Shown here: one piece after another, positions 25,671-37,437 of the stretch
Position numbering within the stretch: position 1 is the stretch's first letter
Layout: each line of letters begins with the position of its first letter
Assembly (NCBI GenBank): GCA_029582165.1
Contig: CM055879.1
Coordinates: 40,739,713-40,803,712 of the forward strand
DNA length: 64,000 nt
Origin: Portulaca oleracea
Taxonomy: Eukaryota; Streptophyta; Magnoliopsida; Caryophyllales; Portulacaceae
Direction of reading: 5' to 3'
Made by a program: the position numbers and the translations under genes
Notes under the pieces: model-generated
The model's database searches: none
What the model was told of the DNA's origin: nothing
What the model saw: only the letters and a program-made list of their open reading frames with translations

Positions 25671-26460
25671 TAGGGTTGTTCATAATCCAATCTGGACCGA
25701 AAAAAGGATTGGACCAGACTGAACCGAAATGACCGAAGATAGCTCGATCCAAGAAATACTGAGTTTCGGTCTTCCTCTGGACCGAATTAGAAGACCGAGG
25801 ACTGGATCGAGGACCGAATAAATTTACTACAGACCAACTATTTTTCTAGAGTTTTCAACTTTTCATCACTATTCATTAATGTTTCTAAGTTTCTCAATCT
25901 CAAACCTTCGACCCTCCCTAGTCCTTCGACACTCCCTAGTCCCCACTTCACCCTTCGCCCTCCCTCCCAACTCCAACTCCACCACCTGTCGTCACCGGGC
26001 GCCACCGCCAGCACTGTCAAGGCCGTCAGCGCCATCGCCCTCACCCCACACTCAACCGCTTCACCGCCACTCCCTACTCCCCAAATCCGTTGTTTTCTCC
26101 TCTGCAGTTAGTCACCACGCGGTCCACGCCCGGTCGACCACCATCCAGCAGTCTACCACACACAGTTAACTGCTTCAATGGTTCAAGTTTCTTGTAATTT
26201 TCTTAATTGTTTCCTTTCCATATTCTTTTTACTGTTATTATCGTTAAGAATCATATATATTCATATATGTGCCTTACGTTCAGTTGTTCAGGCAAACTTT
26301 CATCACAGATCGTCCTCATAATTCAGTCCATTATTCGATCGGTCTAATTCGGGATCAAATTTTTTTCGATCGATCCAGTGTAGAACCGAAAAGGTTCGGA
26401 CCAGGTCAATCCTCTTGTTAGATCTTCGGTCTAGTCTAACTCGACCTAATATAAATATAC
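25671..26460. mobile_element. hAT-like non-autonomous element with GC-rich interior, right end eroded
   Basis: The left end TAGGGTTGTTCATAATCC matches the TAGGG(T/C)NGTTC ends of the 37162 element. Subterminal ACCGAA words face inward at the left (25697-25820) and TTCGGT words at the right (26375-26430), the mirrored layout of hAT ends. The right terminus is not clean. The interior (about 25880-26170) is much richer in C than the surroundings, with an open frame of 96 codons that is rich in Ser, Pro and His and matches no family I know. Confidence 0.5.
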
Positions 26461-26672
26461 TATTGGTAATTACAAAGGAGTTCACCTAAAGGTTTGACTT
26501 CTTATACACGAGAAAGTACCATACAAACCATAAAATTTGATCCCTTAACCTCCAATGTAGAAAAACGGTATCAAATAAATTACAACCAACACGCTCGTGG
26601 GCAGATTACAACCGCATAATATAGCAGGAAATCATAGGAGTAAAGTTGAAGTGAAGAGAGGAGAGCTAGTAG

Positions 26673-27312
26673 TGTTAGGAAAGTGTCCTAAAATTACCAA
26701 ATCTCTTGATTTCACAATTTATTTGTTTCTTAATTGTATTAGGATATTATTTAGGTTTCCTTAATATGTTGGGTTTCTTGATTGTATTAGATTTTAAATC
26801 TAATTGGAGTGGGAGTCAAGTTAGGTTTATAGGGAGTTTTTCTATAAATAGGGTTCAGTATTCTCCACTTTATTTTACGGCTCGGCGCATGGCACGTGAC
26901 GCACGGCGCTCGTCGAGTACGACGAACAATGATCTAGTTATAGAGAGTCAGAGAGGGAGAAAATATTGAGAGGGAAAAAGGTCTCACCAATATTTTCGAT
27001 CCCAATTGTATCCCGAGAGAGAAAGATTGTGAGTTGTGAGTGAGAGAGATTGTGATAGTAATCTCCTCTGTTGTGGATCACACCCGCGATAATGACGTGA
27101 TTGTACTCCTCCTTTCTCATAGTGGATTGTTTTCTGGCTGTCGCCGTCCGTGGGTTTTTCTCCGAGTTTTTCGGTTTCCCACGTAAATCTTGTGGTTGTG
27201 TTCTTTTATCGCTCTCTTATTTTTGTTCCTGAATTTTGTTGTAATTTCCGTCATCTCAATTTTATTTATTTCGTTTCCGCTGTTACGTTGCTACTATATA
27301 TTTTCACTAACA
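26673..27312 (+). mobile_element. solo LTR (640 bp), probably Copia type
   Basis: It starts TGTTAGGAAAG and ends CACTAACA, so the terminal TGTTAG and CTAACA are perfect inverted repeats with the TG...CA borders of LTRs. The flanks are AGTAG on the left and AGGAG on the right, a 5-bp target duplication with one change. A TATA box (CTATAAATAG, about 26841) lies inside, as expected of an LTR promoter. There is no primer-binding site after the end and no second LTR, so this is a solo LTR left by recombination. The orientation follows the TATA box. Confidence 0.75.
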
Positions 27313-30300
27313 AGGAGCTTAATTTGGATTTAGAACAATGAGCAACTCCTAGCTAGACTATCGCTAATTCCTATATAGACAATAGCCAAAGGACATGGAT
27401 ATATAAATCCAATTAAGGGCGGCAAATGCCATAAATTACAACTAGCCAACGTCCGTATGATCCGTATGATCCCCTCCACATAATATCATCTTGAAATCGA
27501 ATGGTGAATGCCATGATTACTATTTGCCAATTCAATGTCCGTATCATCCGTATCCTGCCCATATAATATCATCTTGGAATTGAAGACCTTACATATTTAA
27601 TTTAATATTATTAAATATTGTATATGTTGGGGATAATGTGGCCATGTGAATACCTACTGCTCCTTCCTCACCTTTTTATGTTGTTATGATAAGAGTAAAA
27701 ATGTGGAGCGCACAAGTTGCGTACACTCTTTGTACTACACTCCTTTGTGTTGAATCCTTCAATTCAATTGAAGAGAATCGTGAACTCAAATACAGATCAT
27801 GCACAAAAAAGGGGATCCCAATTTTGGAATTGTTGCTTTCACTACTTGTTTTGTTTCATTCATTTCTTGTATGCACAACAAGGACCACACTATTGGTTGC
27901 TCTATCACAAATTTATATCTTTCATCTAACTCTTCTAGTAAGTGTAAATAGATGATCACCTTTCTATGTGAAATTACCAAACATACCTTCACAAGAATCA
28001 CATTATTAATAGCAAATGCAACAGGAGGAATGTAGTCTTAGAATGTGTGTCAGAAAATAACAATCCTTTGCAGCAAGGAGCTAAGTTTGTGGGAACTCAT
28101 TCTGAAAACTCTGTGAAGTTCTTGGACTTTAAATGATTTTCTTTTTCTCCAACCAATGGAATATTAATATATAGCACAGCACTATAGCAAGACATGCATT
28201 TATTGGTTGTGATATGTGTAATGAAAGTAGGTGAGTCCAAAAAATAAATATTTTAAAGTGAAAAAGTAGAAATGAGTTTCTATTGTTGTAGAGAAAATAA
28301 AATAGATTTCTAAAAAATAGGAATGATGGATGATGTGAAAGGAGGGGACCACAAGTTTTATTCCAAAAACAAGATCACCATTGCATTTGCTTTAAATGTT
28401 CTATTTTCTTTATTATTATTATATGTAATGGCTAAGTTTTTTAGATTGGTATGTTAGGTTTAACCATACCTTAACAAGTCTCATTTTAAAATATTAATGG
28501 TAACTTGTCGATTATGTACAACATTCATATTATATTTTTACGATAATATTTTTAGTTAAAATTTCGACTTGTATAATTTCAAAGGCTACAGTTATTTTGA
28601 AATTGATAAGGTACAACTGTAAGGCCACCCAATTGCATTGAAAGATAACACTAACACACAAATTGGCAGTTGGCTAGGTAGGATAGTGAATGAATAGGAA
28701 GGCATATATGGGTGACGAATCTATCTTGGGATACTCTCTTTTAAATTGCTTGCATGCATGCATGGGGGATAGTGAAAGAAAGCAGAGTAGACTGGTAAAA
28801 GCCTGAATGAGTGAAATGTAAAGAGGATTTGTCAAGTGATAACCCCACAAAACAGAGACACCATCCCTCTTTGAAACTCTCAACTTATGTCCACTTCCTC
28901 CTCATTACCTACCTAATGCCTAATCTTTTTTTACAGTAAATACAATTTTGAAAGAGAGGAGGAAGCAGGAATGCTACTCCCAATGAAAACTGTTGCCCTT
29001 TTGACAAGGGATTCACACCATTTCATGTCAATAACCAAAGCCATGTTTGGTTCACAGGAATATTTACATGCAAATAGGCCTCTGAGATTGTCTGATAATA
29101 TATACATACTGATTCAATGACTAGCCACTATTAGAATTTGAAAGTCTCACTTTTTCACTTATGTAATTAACCGAAAAATGGGGGCAACAGTAAAATTATA
29201 GTACGAAATAGTGAAGATACAACTATTTTAAAGTAATTTTCTTTTATGCGGTATTCATGCGAGTTATTGGTATGTGGGTGAGAGAGAGAGGATGTAAAAA
29301 GTAGAGAGAAAAGTGAGGTAAGAGAGAAAGTAATAATTTGCGATAAAATGTGGCGGATTAGGCAAATCATGCAGAGCGCACAGACCAGCTTTACCAACCA
29401 CGTAAAAATAACAGGGCCTAATTGTATCATCCAAGTTCTATCAGAATTTTGTGACTTTTGATAAATAATTTCTAATTCATGCAGTTATTTAAAATTTTTA
29501 TTATTAGATTTATATAATAAAAATGTTAATATAATATAATATTATTATAACTTTTGTTAAAATTTTATATTAGAATTATCGGTAAAGGAACTATGAATGG
29601 CCGTGCCACTATTGTTTATTGGAAGGAGTGGGAGTACAAGTGTGATGTACGTGCAAAAAAGATAAGGGCGCATGCTCTAATGCTTCACATTGCAGTCAAT
29701 TCTTGGTCAAACTAAAATTTGTGCATTTTTTTTTTTTTGCCAGAATAACTAAAATTTGTGCATCGCATATTACTACTTTGGGCTTTGTAGATAATGGATA
29801 CTATTGTCTGGTTGGTGTCCGGGAAAGGAGTAAAGTTAACTAGTCCCTCCGTTCCATATAAATCGTTGCCTTAGAAAATCGTGCAGTTAAATTTTAAATT
29901 TTTAACTATAAATATTTTAATATATATAATAAGTTGCTATATAAAATTATTATTATATTTGTAACGAAAAATACTACCATAAAATATTAATATTGCAATC
30001 GTTAATAATGTAAGAAACTATCAATCAAAGAGTGACATTGAAAACCGTGAAAGTCAAAATTATGACAATTAATATGGAATGGAGGTAGTGTGTATATATA
30101 TATATATTCCACCTAATTATGTCAATTGTTATAGGATATTTTTCTTTTCTATGGGGTATTTGGACCTCATATATTGTGCAAAAACAAAGTTGACACCACT
30201 GAGGCTATTGATTAGAATGTTTAGAATCTTTTTAAATTTGTATTGTTGATCGATCTTAATCCAAACAAAAATATAAAGTTGATGACAAAGAATTTGGTAT

Positions 30301-31030
30301 GAAAAAGAGTAGTCAATCATCCATGTACGATGCGACTGTAACATAAATCCAGAATGGCACATGCATTGCATTGGGGAACTTTAGAATAGACTTTGGATCG
30401 TCAATGCTTGAATGGTGAATATATACTACATAGTCTTGCATCATTGGAAGACAACCAAATTAATAATTGTGGAAGAATGTGTGTACCTAGTTATACAGTT
30501 ATACCATCCACATGAAATGGAACTACTCCCTTACATATGAAGCCAAACAGAACAAGTTAGAGAGAATTGAACCCCAATTATAAATAAAAAAATAAAAAGA
30601 AAGAGTTAGAGCCAAAGCTAGTTAGGATTAGTACTATTATGAGGGACCTAGCTAGCCTTTTTTAACAATGGCAATCAGCCTAACTTCTTTGCCTTCTCTA
30701 TAAAGTTTATACTCAGCAAACTTAGCTCATAGGCAGATGAGATGTGCAATATAAAAATTAGATTAGATTAAATACATGCTTATTTATAGGAACACTCTAA
30801 GCGTAAGCAACCTATCCATTAGGCTCCTTTTATAAGTTTGTCAGTTTAATGAGTTCATCAATTGGGATGAAGATATATAACATTAACATGGTATTGGACT
30901 GGAGATATACCAAATTATGACCACATTCTTTAAAATGATAAGTTAGGTTTATCTTTTTATTTTTTTATGTTACTTTATTCTACCTTATCTGAATATCTAA
31001 AAAAACACTTTCGTGATTCTAATATAAACA
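27313..31030. other. intergenic, decayed MITEs, no gene seen
   Basis: AT-rich. About 29235-29416 is a degenerate GT-rich Harbinger-like MITE (CTTTTATGCGG at the left, AACAGGGCCTAA at the right). About 29843-30089 looks like a Stowaway-type MITE: TAGTCCCTCCGTTCCATAT at the left and ATATGGAATGGAGGTAG at the right, with an AT-rich interior. No coding gene is supported. The short frames at 27686-28001 and 28674-28883 lack motifs. Confidence 0.5.
29843..30089. mobile_element. Stowaway-like MITE
   Basis: Terminal inverted repeats (GTCCCTCCGTTCCATAT at the left, reverse complement CTACCTCCATTCCATAT at the right) resemble the CTCCCTCCGTTCC ends of plant Tc1/mariner MITEs. The length of about 247 bp and AT-rich interior fit. 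The TA target duplication is only partly preserved. Confidence 0.6.
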
Positions 31031-31037
31031 ACTCATG

Positions 31038-31213
31038 GAGGGTATTTGGCTACCCAACTTTTTTTAATTTTTTATCACAAGTTAAAAGCCTACTTGAGTT
31101 TTAGAGAATTTTTATTTTAATTTTTTGGATCCAATTAGCTAGTTTCCAAAAAGTTATTTTACAAATACATTTTTTACAAACAGTTACCAGCTACCAGCTG
31201 ATTACCAAACATG
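31038..31213. mobile_element. MITE of the GGTGTTTGGC family, short copy
   Basis: It starts GAGGGTATTTGGCTACCCAAC and ends CCAGCTGATTACCAAACATG. The left end is nearly identical to the start of the copy at 41398 (GTGTTTGGCTACCCAG). It lies about 500 bp upstream of the SAUR gene. Confidence 0.55.
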
Positions 31214-31341
31214 GTGAATGGGTAAACTTGTAAATTATTAATAATGAAAAGAATGACTGGGGTTAGAGAAATAAAGGAGTACATAGTACAACCAATAAAA
31301 TTAATTGTGGATGCCAAAATTCAAACCCTAACTCACCCAAA

Positions 31342-31347
31342 GAGACA
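31342..31347 (-). promoter_or_regulatory. possible auxin response element (TGTCTC)
   Basis: GAGACA on the + strand is TGTCTC on the - strand, the core bound by ARF factors. It lies about 370 bp before the SAUR start codon, as expected for an auxin-inducible gene. A six-base match occurs often by chance, so this is suggestive only. Confidence 0.3.
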
Positions 31348-31616
31348 ATGCTATTGGCAGAGGAGGGACCTAGATGTCCTTGGCAAGGGCAACAACTCTG
31401 GTATACTTTTATTTTAAATCTAAACAGGAAGCCCTCTCTCACCTTACCCTCCTTCCTTCCCAGTGGGCTCCACTTGTTTTTAGGGCAGCAGCATAGAGTA
31501 AACACTAAACAGCAACAGGCAACAGCAGGTACAGTAGTACCCTCTCAAACAACCTTTGTCACTCCCTTCCCACTCTGCCCCCACATCCCCACATGCCTCT
31601 GCCTTCCCCCTCTTCT

Positions 31617-31624
31617 TTATATAC
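31617..31624 (+). promoter_or_regulatory. TATA box of the SAUR gene
   Basis: TTTATATA sits about 90 bp upstream of the SAUR ATG and is followed by a pyrimidine-rich leader (CTTCTCCTTCTCTCTC), a usual arrangement for plant TATA promoters. Confidence 0.6.
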
Positions 31625-31713
31625 ACCCTCACCCCCCAACTTCCTCTTACCTATTCTATTCTATTCATCTTCTCCTTCTCTCTCTAAAACAAGAACACAA
31701 CAAGCACTCATCA

Positions 31714-32022
31714 ATGGCGATCAGAAAGGCAGCAAAACTACCCCAAACAGCAGTACTGAAGCAAATCCTTAAAAGATGCTCAAGCCTCGGCAGAAAACAA
31801 AACGACGCCGTCTTCGATGACGTTCCCAAGGGACACTTCGCAGTCTACGTCGGAGAGAATCGAACCCGGTACGTCGTACCCATTTCCTGGCTCACCCGAC
31901 CCGAGTTCCAGAACCTTCTACACCAGGCTGAGGAGGAGTTCGGGTTCTGCCATGACATGGGCCTCACTATCCCCTGCGACGAGCATGTCTTCCAGTCCCT
32001 CGTTTCCCTCCTCCTCAGATAA
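31714..32022 (+). CDS. SAUR: SAUR family protein (small auxin up RNA)
   Basis: A single exon of 102 residues, the usual size for the family, and intronless as nearly all SAUR genes are. The conserved SAUR domain covers about residues 36-98: VPKGHFAVYVGE (38-48), RYVVPISWLTRPEFQNLL (52-69), EEFGF and GLTIPCDEHVFQSL (83-96). SAUR proteins promote cell expansion by inhibiting PP2C.D phosphatases that hold back the plasma-membrane proton pump; this is family knowledge. The frame is open 122 codons further upstream, but that part crosses the TATA box and has no family similarity, so the ATG at 31714 is chosen. After the stop, ATAGAT occurs at 32094, the core of the DST mRNA-instability element common in SAUR 3' ends, though the full element is not clear. 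Confidence 0.95.
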   Translation: MAIRKAAKLPQTAVLKQILKRCSSLGRKQNDAVFDDVPKGHFAVYVGENRTRYVVPISWLTRPEFQNLLHQAEEEFGFCHDMGLTIPCDEHVFQSLVSLLLR

Positions 32023-34979
32023 ATATATTTTCCTTTTCTTTTTTGATTTTAGTTAGGTTGCATGCTTCTGACTTATTATTAAGAAGTTAATCCATAGATG
32101 GTGGAAAGGGAAAAGAAGGTAACCCCATTTGGACAATATTTGTGTTTGTTTGATGGGTTTTTGAGAGGGAGAGAGAAAGAGTGTGTAAATTATTCTATGG
32201 AGGATTGGTAACCTAAGCTAAGGTGTATGTATGATCGTGAAGAAGAGGATGTTGATCAAGATGATGATCATAGTAGTTGTAGTAGTACGGTAGTGGTATT
32301 TTTCCTCACGGTGGCTGGCGCTTGTCATTTAATTTGCTGCCCTGTGAGAGAATTTAAATATTTTCTGGAATGGAATATTATCATGTCAATTAATGACATA
32401 CTTTATTATAATTCTTACCACTGCTTTATTACCTTCTTTTTATGATTGTAGTTTTTTCTCTGTGCGAGTGCTTGCTGGTGGTTAATAAACGTAAAATTAG
32501 AAAAAGAACAAATTTGAGCTTACCGTATAACAAAAAAGAATACATATATAGAAAGAGACGTAACTAGAAAAATATAACTATTGATATTTGATAAAGTACA
32601 GTTTTTGTTTAACAGCTCTCATGTTGTTCGCATTAGTACGTATCTTCAATGCCCACCTTTTTAACTTAATTTTCACCTTCGTCCTCAATATGATTAGAGT
32701 TTTATATATAATTGGTTAGCAAATTCTGTGTTTTAGATATTAATTGTGAGAAATGAGAATATATAATTGATAATCATCCATCAACGTCCCAAATTCAAAG
32801 GAAAATGAGATGACAGTTAAATCGACCTCCAACATAGGTATATATATAAGCCAAAACAGAAACAAAAATCACCTAATAAAACAACAGTGATGAAAGTTAA
32901 GTCAAACAGATAATAAGTTTAGCGTAAAAAAAATTCCAATTTTTAACTTCTATCCTGTTCCGGTATTCCTCATGTGTAAAAAAATCACAAGGAAATTTTT
33001 TATATTAAAAAACTAGAAAGTCAGTTTGTTGAAGACCGTACCCAATTGAACTTTTGTTGGGCTCACCCAATTCGCAACATAAGAGTATTTTATAGTAAAC
33101 AAAAAAAAATAATCTGTGCTTGTGCTTTTATTTAGGCTGTTTTTTTTTTTGTGTTAAGGTGACCTTTATATGCGCTATTCATTTTTTATTAATTTTATTA
33201 CATTATTTGTTTAACCTAATTTATATAAATTCATATATGTAATAAATGATGATAGTATTGATGTGATTTATCTTTTCATCATATCAAAAGTTATTAAAAA
33301 TTATAAATAGTTATCCATTTTATTCACACTTTATCATATTTATCTACATATATTTACACTTTATCAATTTATCCACACATTTTTTTATTAAAAGTATAGC
33401 TTTCAAAAACGCTTCATAGTAAACATATTTAAACACGATATTGGGATCCAAATATAAAAAGTCTTAACCCATGAACATAAATTCACGTGTGGCAAAATTA
33501 TAGTATAAAAATAAAGTTTGCTTTGTGAAATAACTCTACATGAAGCTCCCAATTCAAGCATTTATTAACTTCCCTCTCTCTTTTAAGGGAAGAGGACCCC
33601 AGAAAAATATCTCTAACAAGTAAAATTTAACTAGCGGTTTTTTCTTCCCTTCCCAAGTGCATAAAAGAGGGTGTCACGAGACACTCTTACTCTTTGCAAG
33701 CTTGTCCTGTTATTTCAATGGTCAATGCCTCAATGTGGTTGTTGACACTTGACATTGTACAAAACAGGATGTAGTGGGTTTTTTCATGCTATACTTTTAG
33801 GCCAGATGAATAAGGAAAGTTTTAGGGATAAATTTTTACATTTGATTCCTTCATATTTTAAGTTTAAAGTATTGATTTTAGTTTTACTTTTTTATGAATA
33901 AGGAAAGGTTGTAACTTAAAAAAATATAGGTTATATATGTGCATTTTTTATTGCAATTTTAACTAATGTTATACATAAATTATCACAATATTTTGTTAGC
34001 CATAGAAATTTAAATTTTCAAACGGTTATATTAGAAACTTTTTTAATGAGACCTTATTTCAGACCATCCACAATGACGTGATGACTAGAATGACAAACAG
34101 AATGGCGAACGAAATACGGCGGTGAGAAAAACTCGAACTCGTGCTCACCGCCAGAGTACGAATACGAGATTTTCAGCATTTTTTTATTTCTATTGTAGTG
34201 TATTTAAATGATTAAATGTAGTATCTACACTTTTTTTAAAAATATTTTAATCAAACTTACGCTCACTGTTGGAAATCAAGTTAATATGAATTATGAAGAG
34301 TCTATCTCTAACCCTAGCTCTCATGGTGGATCATACTGATTCTACCTCATCCATTATGTATAACTCATGCTCATTATCACTGGTACCCTGAACAGCCATT
34401 TCCATATATGTTTGATTAGAAATAAAAGAGGGGAAAAATGAAGTTGGGATGCATGTGAAGTTGTCCTAAAAGAAGGAAGATAAGAGAAATTCAATTGGAT
34501 GGATGGGTGCATGCCATTCTGTATGGCGACAGGTTACTTCTCTTCTTTTTCTCATTTGGAGGTTTATATTGATTGGAGATTATGATTATTACATATAACT
34601 ATTTTAAAAAAGGGTACGTATAAGATTTGAATATTTACATGGAATGAGAATGTTGATTTATTTATCACCCTCCATGGTGCACTTGTGGTCCAATCATACT
34701 ACATTATAAGTTTCTCACAAGTCACAGCCAATACAATGTCAATTCTTTTCTTTTTTCTTTTTTCTTTTTAAATTTTTCCAACAGTCCCACTAACCGACCC
34801 TCAAAAGCACCGTACACCCTTTATACTTGATGGCACCATTTAACTGCTTCCCGGCTTCTTGCACAACTAGTTGCCTTTTTTTAAATACAAAGGGTTAGTT
34901 TTGCTATTTTATTGACTTTTTGATTTAAAAGTACTTTGTTTGGAAATTTTAGCTGTTTGACCGGTTAAAAAATTGTTTT
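32023..34979. other. SAUR 3' region and intergenic, no gene seen
   Basis: The SAUR 3' untranslated region probably ends within a few hundred bases. Beyond this the sequence is AT-rich with short homopolymers. The frame at 32227-32445 (+) is acidic then hydrophobic and matches nothing known to me. No gene or RNA is supported. Confidence 0.5.
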
Positions 34980-35245
34980 GGCCCTTTCTTTTTTACAGTG
35001 TGATTGTGATGTGGTGGAATGTGACGTAGAAATTGTGGTGGAAATAATAGAAGATGAATTGATATATTTTAATTTAAAAATAATGGTAGGTGTCAATAAA
35101 GTGAAAATTTTGATTTTTGATTTGAAAAGTTTTCACTTTTAATAAAAAAAGGAAATGAAAAGTTATAGTGAGTTGTGATAGAAAATGAAAATTAGCGGTG
35201 CGGCGTGAAATCACAAACGATCTCACCACATAAAAGATTGGGGCC
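34980..35245. mobile_element. GT-rich Harbinger-like MITE, degenerate
   Basis: The left end GGCCCTTTCTTTTTTACAG and right end CACATAAAAGATTGGGGCC are diverged inverted repeats, with GTGATGTGGTGGAATGTG and GCGGTGCGGCGTG inside. Same family as 160-417 and 35863-36099. The flanking three-base duplication is no longer visible. Confidence 0.5.
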
Positions 35246-35862
35246 TAAATTTGTAACAAGTTGACGTTGAAAATTGATAAAAATGAATAGTCGTTTTTAG
35301 GAACAATAAATTGGGAAATGATCAACATATTTTTAAAAAAACAGTATTAAGAATTATGATGGAGTATCTAGACCATTATTGATGGGATTATGACGCGTAC
35401 GTAGTTACTGGTCTTCTTCAGATTCATGATGATCATCACATTGTGTGTCATAAAAACAGGCACATCTGATCAATCAGGTAACTTTAATTAATGTCCACAA
35501 ATAATAATGCAAATAAATCCATTAAATTATGTATGGTGATCAGTCCGTACGGGTTGGCATAGCGAGGAAACTCCCAGCAGGGTTTATGCATGGACAAACA
35601 AAACAGGTCAAAGGGACCACAGTACTTAATTACCAAGGCTTATGCTTGAATGAATATTGATGAATTCACATGTGCTCCAACTGCTATTTCAGTGAAATGT
35701 CAAGTAAAACCTCACTCTGTGACCATCCATGTAAATATACTTACCCATCTTCCACTTACTCATATTGTAATTTGTTCATTTCTCCTTAATTCCTTGGTCC
35801 TCCATGCCTTCTCAATGTTTCTTACCTTAGAGGTCATCATGCCATTTCCAATAGTACACTCA

Positions 35863-36099
35863 AGCCCCCGTTCTTTTATTCGGTTGGTTATGGTGCGGTG
35901 TGATGGAAATTTAAAAATTGTGATGGGGTGGGGAAAGTTGTGCTGAAATGTGGAAGACTGTAGTGGATTGTGGAATGTTATATATGGTGTAAATAATTGT
36001 AGGTGAGTTGGTAGATTGTGGTGGGTTGTGGTGGAATATGGAAAGTTGTGGTGCGGTGTGGAACTGCAACCAAAACCAGTCGCATAAAAGAACGGGACC
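35863..36099. mobile_element. GT-rich Harbinger-like MITE
   Basis: Left AGCCCCCGTTCTTTTATTCGG and right CGCATAAAAGAACGGGACC are inverted repeats (one base inserted at the left), flanked by TCA on both sides. The interior repeats words such as GTGCGGTGTGGAA and GGTGGGTTGTGGTGGAA also present at 160-417. It is non-coding. Confidence 0.65.
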
Positions 36100-36226
36100 T
36101 CAATTTACCTTCATCAACTTTTACTTCCTTTTCTTTTAATCGGGCAAATTTGGCCTGTTCATTGGATCTCTATTTCAAAGATAATCACTTGGAAACGTTT
36201 TTTGAGACCACCAATAATATCATTAT

Positions 36227-36470
36227 TGTTAGAGTCTAAACCATCATTTGACCCTCACGTACTATTAGTTTGAGGTTTTAATTGAGATGGTTCCGTATGG
36301 TATCAGAGTCATACTGAGTAAGAGATAGCTAGGTTCAAACGTCGTACTCCCATGTTTATTTAAATAAGGTAAAGGTGACTGTTGCAGCACTCACACTTTA
36401 AGCCCAAAAACATTCTCATGAAAGGGCGTGTTAGTTACAGTATAAAATCATCACTGACCCTTCAACTATA
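36227..36470 (+). mobile_element. TRIM/SMART-type LTR element, decayed second copy
   Basis: The left LTR begins TGTTAGAGTCTAAACCATC and is followed by TGGTATCAGAGTC, the Met-tRNA primer-binding site. The right LTR begins at 36429 (TGTTAGTTACAGTATAAAATC) but fades after about 40 bases. The internal AGGTTCAAACGTC and AAGCCCAAAAACATTC match the intact copy at 40725-40988. Confidence 0.65.
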
Positions 36471-37161
36471 ACGCAGTTATTTTGACCACCTATAGCATGG
36501 ATATATATAAATCTTTGTAGAAAACTTTATAGAAGTAAAAATGTCCAACTACAGGACAGAAGTCGTGTAGATGTAATTGTTGAGAATATTTATGATTAAA
36601 GGGTGAATAGACTTTTTAGTACAGCTTGATGGGCAAGCATTGGTTGGGGGGTCACTATTACTATGTTGTAGCTTCACCATAGGTTCATAGTTCAAGGTGG
36701 AAAGATTAGCCCCACTAATCATGTACAACACTAACAGGGAATGGATTGGTTATTAACATAGCACATAATAGTGCTTGATCACAACAATTATTAATTGACC
36801 TTTGACAACCATACATTTGTATGTATGTATAAAACTATGAATGTATGACAATATGTATGTATGAGATTTAAGGAAGAAGAGTTGAAGATATTTGTTGACT
36901 CAAACTTAGTCAAGGTTGCCATCAATAGGAAAGAAAGATGGTATAATAGCTAGCTAGGGGGTGAGGTATAAGATGGGCCATCCACTAGTGCTCAATAGGA
37001 AGCAACCCCATGTTCTATGAATCATTTTCTCTTGTAAATTATACTGAAACAGAAAGGTGGATGGGAAGGCAAAAAAAGTAGAGATGAAGAGTTAATGATT
37101 GTGTATTTTTAATGCACCTTTGAAAATATTATTGGATCAAAGTTTGGATAATAAGTCCAGC

Positions 37162-37437
37162 TAGGGCAGTTCATCGGTTTAAAATGGAACCAAAAAACCT
37201 TTCGAGTTAAACTGAAAACCGAATAAAGCTAGATAAATCGAGCCGAATACTTTTGAACGTAATTTCCATATTATACTAGCCTACTGCTCTCAGTCTTTTC
37301 GATTAAACCAAATCAGAATCGAATAAACTGAAAACCAAATAAAGCTAAATCCTTGAACCGAAAATCGAATAAACCATTCAGTTAAATTTGGTAGGCTTTC
37401 AGTTTTTTGATTCAAAACCAAATAATACACAACCCTA
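37162..37437. mobile_element. hAT-like non-autonomous element with 8-bp target duplication
   Basis: It starts TAGGGCAGTTC and ends ACACAACCCTA (inverse TAGGGTTGTGT). The flanks are AGTCCAGC on the left and AGTCCAAC on the right, an 8-bp duplication with one change, which is the hAT hallmark. Interior ACCGAATAAA words repeat several times. At 276 bp with no open frame it depends on a transposase elsewhere. Confidence 0.7.

Noticed and set aside
31348..31713. In-frame extension upstream of the SAUR start
   Set aside because: It covers the TATA box and leader, is Pro- and Leu-rich without SAUR similarity, and family members start at the MAIRK-like position.
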